Shown here: positions 58,330-64,000 of the stretch, piece by piece
Layout: each line of letters starts with the position of its first letter
Position numbering within the stretch: position 1 is the stretch's first letter
Origin: Cymodocea nodosa
Lineage: Eukaryota; Streptophyta; Magnoliopsida; Alismatales; Cymodoceaceae
DNA length: 64,000 bases
NCBI GenBank assembly: GCA_036874045.1
Contig: CM072336.1
Span: forward strand, 1,632,001-1,696,000
Direction of reading: 5' to 3'
Position numbers and translations under genes: made by a program
The notes under the pieces: model-generated
The model's input: only the letters and a program-made list of their open reading frames with translations
Told to the model about the DNA's origin: nothing
Databases searched by the model: none

Positions 58330-59845
58330 GATCCGCCCTGGAGAAGAAGCTTCCAGTCAGTAACAGGTACCCTGTGATCGATCTAAAAGGAAGAAGAAAG
58401 CTTCTCCGTTCTTGGTTGACGGGGTCTGGAATGGAAACGCACGAGATATGTGTTGGTCCTGCGTGATTGGTCAAGATCGATAATTTTCTTGGTTGGCAAC
58501 TAATCCAAGGAAATCAATATTGTACGCATATGCTTGTCAATTGTTATCGTTAGATAACCCTAAATATGTGATAAAATTTTTAGAAATCTTAAGGAATGTA
58601 ATTTATATTAGGATCAAATTTCAACCTATTCTATTTTAATTACGCACTACAGTTAATTATCCGTACAATTATTTTTTTAATTTTTAAAAGAAATAATTAA
58701 ATATATTAATTAGGTACCGAAAGAAAAAATTCTAATATGTACATACATGTTTAGAGAAGAATTTAGATGTTTTCGGAAGCACCAAATTAAAAATATTAAT
58801 GATTAATTCAAAGCTGTTTTCGGCCTTAAATTAAGAGTCCAACCCCGCACACAATTTTGATAATATTGTTATCACTGTTTAATTCGTTGTGGTTGATGTT
58901 ATTCCCAGCCATAATATTAATTTTCCCTCGTTTTAATCATGTGCGGATTTGATGATATCAACGCCGCCCAAATTTGAAGATGTGCGTGATCTTGTTGTTA
59001 TTAACATGATCAGGACCAAGTAAAAAGAAAAAATAGTTTTGATTTCCACGTACGCCGCCTTCTCTTCTACGTATTCCGTACGTAATTAAGTCCTAACTCC
59101 TCTTATGTTGTTCAAGAGAAAAATGAAATCTTATCTTCGTCAACCAGTCGACTTCTTCAACGTAAAAAGGTTTTTGTTTATCTGTTATTCCCCGTATTTG
59201 TGCACTCGACAAATACCGTATTTAATTTTAACATTTTCTAGATAAAAAATGATTTTCCATCTTTATTTTTCTGAACATAACTGTCAAAAAATGATGGCAA
59301 ATCATTTCTCCACAATCTTCGCATATAAAAAAAAGAACATAAAAGAGAAAAGAAAAAGAAAACATAAAAAATTATATTTAAAAACTATTATTAAAATTTA
59401 AAATAGTAAAATTATATTAAAATGTAACGTAGATTCTATTGAAATTTAACCTAATATATAAAATAACGTAACGTACTTTAAATTAAAATATAATCTAAAT
59501 TTATCTAATTGATATTTTATAGACGATAGTTACCTAAAAAATATATCTAAGGATTTGTCTGTAGACTTAGAAAATAAAGAAAATGAGAAAAATAATGAAA
59601 AGAGAAAATGACTTAGAAATTTTTTTTCTAATATTTGTGTATTTAATGAAAAATGTTAGAAACTAAAATATAGGTATCTGTACATTTAAGAAAAATGATA
59701 TACAATGTTTAATAGTTGTAATGTTTCTAGACTAATTAGTAGATAAAATTACATCATAGATTAAAATGCAATTTTTTCCTAAAACTCTAAATAATTTCTC
59801 CTTCCTCCCCTTCGTCTCTGCCAATGATCCGAAAATCACATCGCC
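58330..59845. other. AT-rich intergenic DNA upstream of the carbonic anhydrase pair
   Basis: No gene or repeat recognised. Confidence 0.5.
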
Positions 59846-59943
59846 ACTTAGAGGGGGGGGGGGGTTTCTGCATGGGGAAACTATAGGAAAAGAAATTGAG
59901 TGAAACCATTTTCCATGGTTTCTCCATGTTTGTACATGAAGGA

Positions 59944-59970
59944 AATAAGGGGAAATCATTTCCCCTTATT
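59944..59970. repeat. Perfect 13-bp-arm hairpin
   Basis: AATAAGGGGAAAT, one C, then ATTTCCCCTTATT. It lies about 95 bp inside the presumed left end of the second Harbinger element. Confidence 0.85.
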
Positions 59971-60085
59971 ACCTTGATATAAAACTTGAAGAAGAAACAT
60001 TTTCCCGACCTATCCCCTCCGTAACGTTGGGTAAAGGTCGGGAAAATCAACCTCACGTCGACCCTCCGTAACCGTGCGCTCGACC

Positions 60086-60590
60086 GACGCTCTCCTCTCG
60101 CCTATTTGCACTTGCCCTCTCGTCGTCGCCTCGATCTTGCTGCACCGCATAGCACTTTGTCTCAACCTCGTTGCACTATGCAACGCTCTCACCTCAATCG
60201 ACGCTCTCGCCTGTTTGCGCCTACCCTCTCGTCGTCACCTCGACCTCGCTGCACCGTGTAGCACTCTTGCCTTGACCTCGCCGCACTGTGCAACGTTCTC
60301 GCCTCGACTGACACTCTCGCTTGTTTGCACCTGCCCTCTCATCGTCGCCTTGACCTCGCCGCACCGCATAGCACTCTTGCCTTGACCTCACCGCACTACG
60401 TAGTGCTCTCGCCTCGACCGACGCTCTTGCCTGTTTGCACCTACCCTCTCGTCGTCGCCTTGACCTCGCCGCAACGTGTAGCACTCTCGCCTCAACCTCG
60501 CCGCACTACACAGTGCTCTCGCCTCGACCGACACTCTCACTTGTTTGCGCCTGCCTTGTCATCATCGGTTGATTAACACTCTTGCCCAAC
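60086..60590. repeat. 110-bp GC-rich tandem array (about 4.5 copies)
   Basis: Units start at 60086, 60200, 60310, 60420 and 60530 (114, 110, 110, 110 bp). Each starts GAC.CTCT and contains TGTTTGC.CCT.CCCTCTC and TAGCACT. Frames open through it are low-complexity and differ on each strand; I do not call them genes. Confidence 0.85.
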
Positions 60591-61367
60591 CCTTAAGTAA
60601 ATACTATCTTGGGTAAAGTTCGCCATCTCCGTCACTAGTAATCCCCTAACCTGATTTTTTGCATTTCCTCTTGAAACTATGCATTTGAAATACGATCCTA
60701 GCAAATCTATGTAGAGCTCTCGGTTGGTGAGATTTATCAGACTCTAACGGTGTTTGTTCTTCTCTAGCTTTGGTGAGATTTATCCATGTAATAGCTTCTC
60801 TGTTTGTAGCTTCTTTAATAGCTTCTCTGTTTGTATTTTGATCCATGTAATAGCTTCTCTGTTTGCAGCTTATTTAATAGCTTCTCTATTTGTCTAACGT
60901 CATGTTCTTCTTTTTATGTTTTATCACTTGTATACTAGCTATGGAAGGTGGGTTGGATGGAAGTAGGAATGTCAAAACAAAACATGATTTTCATTGTATG
61001 TAACTGCTATGTAGAAAAATCGGTTTCAAATAAAGTTGTTCAATGTGGGTAACGTTGATACCAGCCAGTGTGGGATTAGAATAAATATGTATTAAAGTGG
61101 TTGTGTTCCTGTTATATGTATCATTGTATGTAAATACTTTGTAGATGAACCAATATGAAATTAGCAATTTATTCTGTGCAAATTATGATGTGTTTGCTTC
61201 GTGTTTTTTCCTCAAATTGTCACACAAATTATTTTGGTGATCAAAGAATGCATGTTCATGTTTTATTTTGTGGATTAATGTTAAATTTTATTTTGTGGAT
61301 TACTGTTTAGTTGTTCAAATGATATGTATTGGATTGTGGATTGTGATATATATAGTTCCTATATCTC

Positions 61368-62550
61368 CATTGTTGTTTTGTTCTATTGTTTCATTGATTT
61401 GTTGATTCATTGTTTTATTGATTCATTGTTATATTATTGTGAATGCATATAATCTTAATTTGTTAGAAAATGCATCATTACCTTTTAGAAGCTAAACATG
61501 CCATTCCTTGTATGAACCATCTTTAGCAATGAGGAGATATTTAGAGACATAAAATACCATTCGATTTGTTGGATTATTGAAGCTTTTTCATTGGTACATA
61601 AGCTTTCCTATCAATTTGATGCATTGTAAATCTTCAAAGTTTTCCCTGCAATACGAAACTGTATTTATTGAAATCTCTGAAATTGGTTAAGATGACGTAA
61701 GACAATTGAGGTAAAAATTTTACCATACTTGAGTTAAGTGAATAAGAAATCAATATTTTGAAATTTCCCACAATTACATTGTGAAAATATTGTTTGATGG
61801 TGCATTTTCTTGAAAAAGTTTGATCCTCATATACCAAAATTTTCCTTCTGACTTGAGCTCTATATTTCTTTCTTTGAGCTCCAATTTGGTTGATAGCTTG
61901 CATAGCACCAATTAAATGAACTATCAAGATATTTATCCACGAATATTCTCACCAAAAGTCCAAGCAAGAACAAGATCCTCCTTCAAAGTGATGAAACTGT
62001 TTCCGATCTATGATAACAATAGTCCTTTTAAAAACAAGTGAAATAAATTTGGCAGCAGAGTGACAGTCTTTTAATGCTACCAAAAGTTTCTTTATTACTG
62101 GGAAGAGAAATTCTTTAAACAGGATCAGGTTGATCTTTGATATTACTAACTGAAAATCATCAACAATAAATTTTCAATGGAAATTGATATGTTGCTGCAG
62201 TGGTGTATTGCATATATTTCATGTCCGTGTGCATTCTAGATCCTATTTGATCATAATAGTTACATGGTTGAAGAATTGCACGTATCTATCTGTTTATATA
62301 TTATTCTTCAACTAGATGACTCATAAGCACATTTCAATCTTCATTCTTTGCTAAACTTATCAACATAATCTTGTATAACATGTTAACATCCCTTCTTATC
62401 CAATAATGTTATCCAATAATAGGTGTTATCCAATTTGATTTCCCTTTTTGGTATTTGTGTCATTGTTGTTTTGTTCTATTGTTTGATTGATTTGTTGATT
62501 CATTGTTTCATTGATTCATTGTTATATTATTGTGAATGCATGTACTCTTA
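61368..62550. repeat. 90-bp direct repeats about 1.1 kb apart
   Basis: 61368-61457 and 62461-62550 share CATTGTTGTTTTGTTCTATT and TTATATTATTGTGAATGCAT with only a few differences. The 1 kb between them has no recognised domain. Confidence 0.8.
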
Positions 62551-62649
62551 CTTGCAAGAAAATTATGTATACGATTGAATATACTTGCAAAAGGAAAAAT
62601 GATATTCTCATACTTATTCTAGCTTTGTTAATGTACATAATACAGGAAT

Positions 62650-63612
62650 ATGACTTCTGAGAGAAAAAAGTACGTGAACTGGAGCATCAGACAAGATGAA
62701 ATTTTTTTAGGTATCTTAGCATCAGAAATAAGAGAGGGAAATGCAAAAGCACATGATGTGAAGATCAGAGCTGAGACATGGCAAAAAGTGATTGCTGAAT
62801 ACAATGATAAAACTAATGCCAATGTTGAGAAAAAACATGTAGAAAGTAGAATGAAAACATGGAGGACAATGTATAAGAATTATACAAAAATTTCCAAACA
62901 AAGTGGATGGGGGTGGGACTACATTCGTGGACATACTGACATTCCCAGAGAAATTTGAGATGAATTTGTGCAAATATGTTATTTTATTTGACGGTATTCA
63001 TGTATTTATTTGAACTTTCATATATTAAGTAATTTCTTCATTTATTTCTTATAGCAACATCCAAAATGTAAAGCATGCTGGGGAAAGTCATGCACAATAT
63101 ATGATGATCTGTATACAGTGTTTGATGGAAATATAACAACTGGAGTGAATAGTCGCGTTCCCCATGATTTCACAACACCACAACATGTGGAACCCGAAGA
63201 ACCTGTGGACACATTCCCTGTATTCAGTACTCAAGTTCCTCTAGTACTTCCTAATAGTAGAGAGGATGAACATTCACCAAGCCCTTATATAGGTGAAAAT
63301 GTCGGTAGAAAGTCAAGGAAAAGAGCCTGACCACATGCTGAATCATCTCATTCAATTGCTATATCAATGAATGAATTGAGTAAAAGTATGGCGAAGATTG
63401 TAGAAAATGATGAGAAGTGGTAGAAATCAGAACTCAGGAAAGAAATTGATGAAGTTATTCCCCAAATATGGGATCTTGAGGGTCTTACAGAAGCAGAGAA
63501 AATATTGTCTCTGGATTTGCTAGAGCAGCCTGTGAAAAGAGCTATTTTTTTAGGGTTACCTTCTAATGCTGTACGAGTTACATGGATAAAACATCATATT
63601 GGGAGAATGTGA
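62650..63612 (+). pseudogene. Harbinger ORF1, Myb/SANT-like protein (broken)
   Basis: The first part 62650-62958 reads MTSERKKYVNWSIRQDEIFL then KVIAEYNDKTNANVEKKHVE and GWGWDYIRGHTDIP, a Myb/SANT-like domain, then a stop (TGA, 62956) where relatives continue. After a gap that looks like an intron (acceptor CTTATAG at about 63055) it resumes with QHPKCKACWGKSCTIYDDL, matching HPKCKSYKGKSC of the first element. Further stops at about 63328 and 63421. It ends near 63610. The donor side of the intron looks mutated. Confidence 0.75.
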
Positions 63613-63720
63613 ACTACTATTTGTTATATGCATTCTTTGGATTTTTTTTCCTTTGTTATATGCACCTATGTTTGGACATGTTATTGTGATGTTAAGGGTG
63701 GATATAGTTATCCCCCTTTT

Positions 63721-64000
63721 TTATTGTGATGTAATAATTTGTAGTTGGACTTTGTTGTTATTATGATGTTTGCGAGTTATGTTGTTATTGAAAAAATATT
63801 TTATTGTGATGTAATAATTTGTAGTTGGACTTTGTTGTTGTTATTATGATGTTTGCGAGTTTTGTTGTTATTGAAAAAATATTTTATTGTGATGTTATAA
63901 TAATTTGTAGTTGGACTTTGTTGTTATTATGATATTTCTGAGTTATGTTGTTATTGAAAAAATATTTTATTGTGATGTTATAATAATTTGTAGTTGGACT
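63721..64000. repeat. 80-83-bp AT-rich tandem array to the window end
   Basis: Units start at 63721, 63801, 63884 and 63967 with TTATTGTGATGT and contain TAATTTGTAGTTGGACTTTG. The array lies between ORF1 and the presumed transposase and continues past the window. Confidence 0.85.

Larger units (their letters stand above)
59851..64000 (+). mobile_element. Second PIF/Harbinger element, cut by the window end
   Basis: Probable left end GAGGGGGG.. right after TTA (59848-59850), with TTTCTGCATGGGGAAACT following the G run, as in PIF/Harbinger ends. Inside: a subterminal hairpin, a 110-bp minisatellite, a long AT-rich leader, a broken Myb-like ORF1 (62650-63612) and an 80-83-bp tandem array running to the end of the window. 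The transposase would lie beyond 64000. The ends differ from those of the 25.9-29.8 kb element although ORF1 is of the same family, so this is a different subfamily. Confidence 0.7.

Noticed and set aside
60074-60576. Open reading frames on both strands in the GC-rich region
   Set aside because: They run through a 110-bp tandem repeat, give low-complexity His/Leu/Arg-rich or Arg/Glu-rich proteins in every frame, and have no splice or domain support.
61634-61927. 97-aa minus-strand ORF in the second Harbinger element
   Set aside because: Antisense to the element, AT-rich composition, no domain.

Overview
This window is nuclear DNA of a flowering plant. The genes have many introns, splice sites are canonical GT-AG, the gene families are plant types, and the long introns and gaps are filled with plant transposable elements (copia, L1 LINE, PIF/Harbinger, hAT, an Au-like SINE, 5S-bearing TRIM-like relics). 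Several first exons are much richer in GC than the rest of their gene, which is common in monocots but does not settle the taxon. No prokaryotic operon, CRISPR array, organellar block or intact rRNA/tRNA gene was seen.

Seven protein genes could be assembled exon by exon; all but one are reconstructed from frame-consistent exons. From left to right: (1) a conserved-looking gene of unknown function, minus strand, 3531-7266, 6 exons, 283 aa. (2) TFB4, the p34 subunit of transcription/repair factor TFIIH, minus strand, 15271-25035, 10 exons. Its introns hold a dead copia element, an Au-like SINE and a dispersed repeat. (3) An ARGLU1-like arginine/glutamate-rich splicing-associated protein, plus strand, 30844-36738, 4 coding exons; its third intron carries nested hAT-like elements. 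(4) A small single-span membrane protein, minus strand, 37633-38010. (5) A p24-delta family cargo receptor of the early secretory pathway, minus strand, 40630-46584, 4 exons. (6, 7) Two tandem alpha-type carbonic anhydrases, minus strand, 51807-53977 and 56502-58218, each with 7 exons at matching positions and an intact zinc site.

Between these lie repeat-rich tracts. 8.5-9.8 kb holds LTR-like duplications, a 65-bp tandem repeat and a 5S-rRNA-derived relic. 9.9-12.8 kb is a broken L1 LINE. 12.9-14.6 kb is a short LTR retrotransposon with LTRs, primer site, polypurine tract and target duplication but no recognisable coding capacity. 25.3-29.8 kb is a head-to-head pair of PIF/Harbinger elements, one near full length and one internally deleted. 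From 59.85 kb to the window end is a second, different Harbinger element cut by the window edge. Both larger Harbinger copies carry a GC-rich minisatellite between the 5' end and the Myb-like ORF.

The host genes do not form a pathway. They are housekeeping functions (transcription/repair, splicing, ER-Golgi transport) plus a secreted carbonic anhydrase pair made by tandem duplication. Exon limits were read by eye from splice motifs and reading frame; no transcript or database evidence was available.
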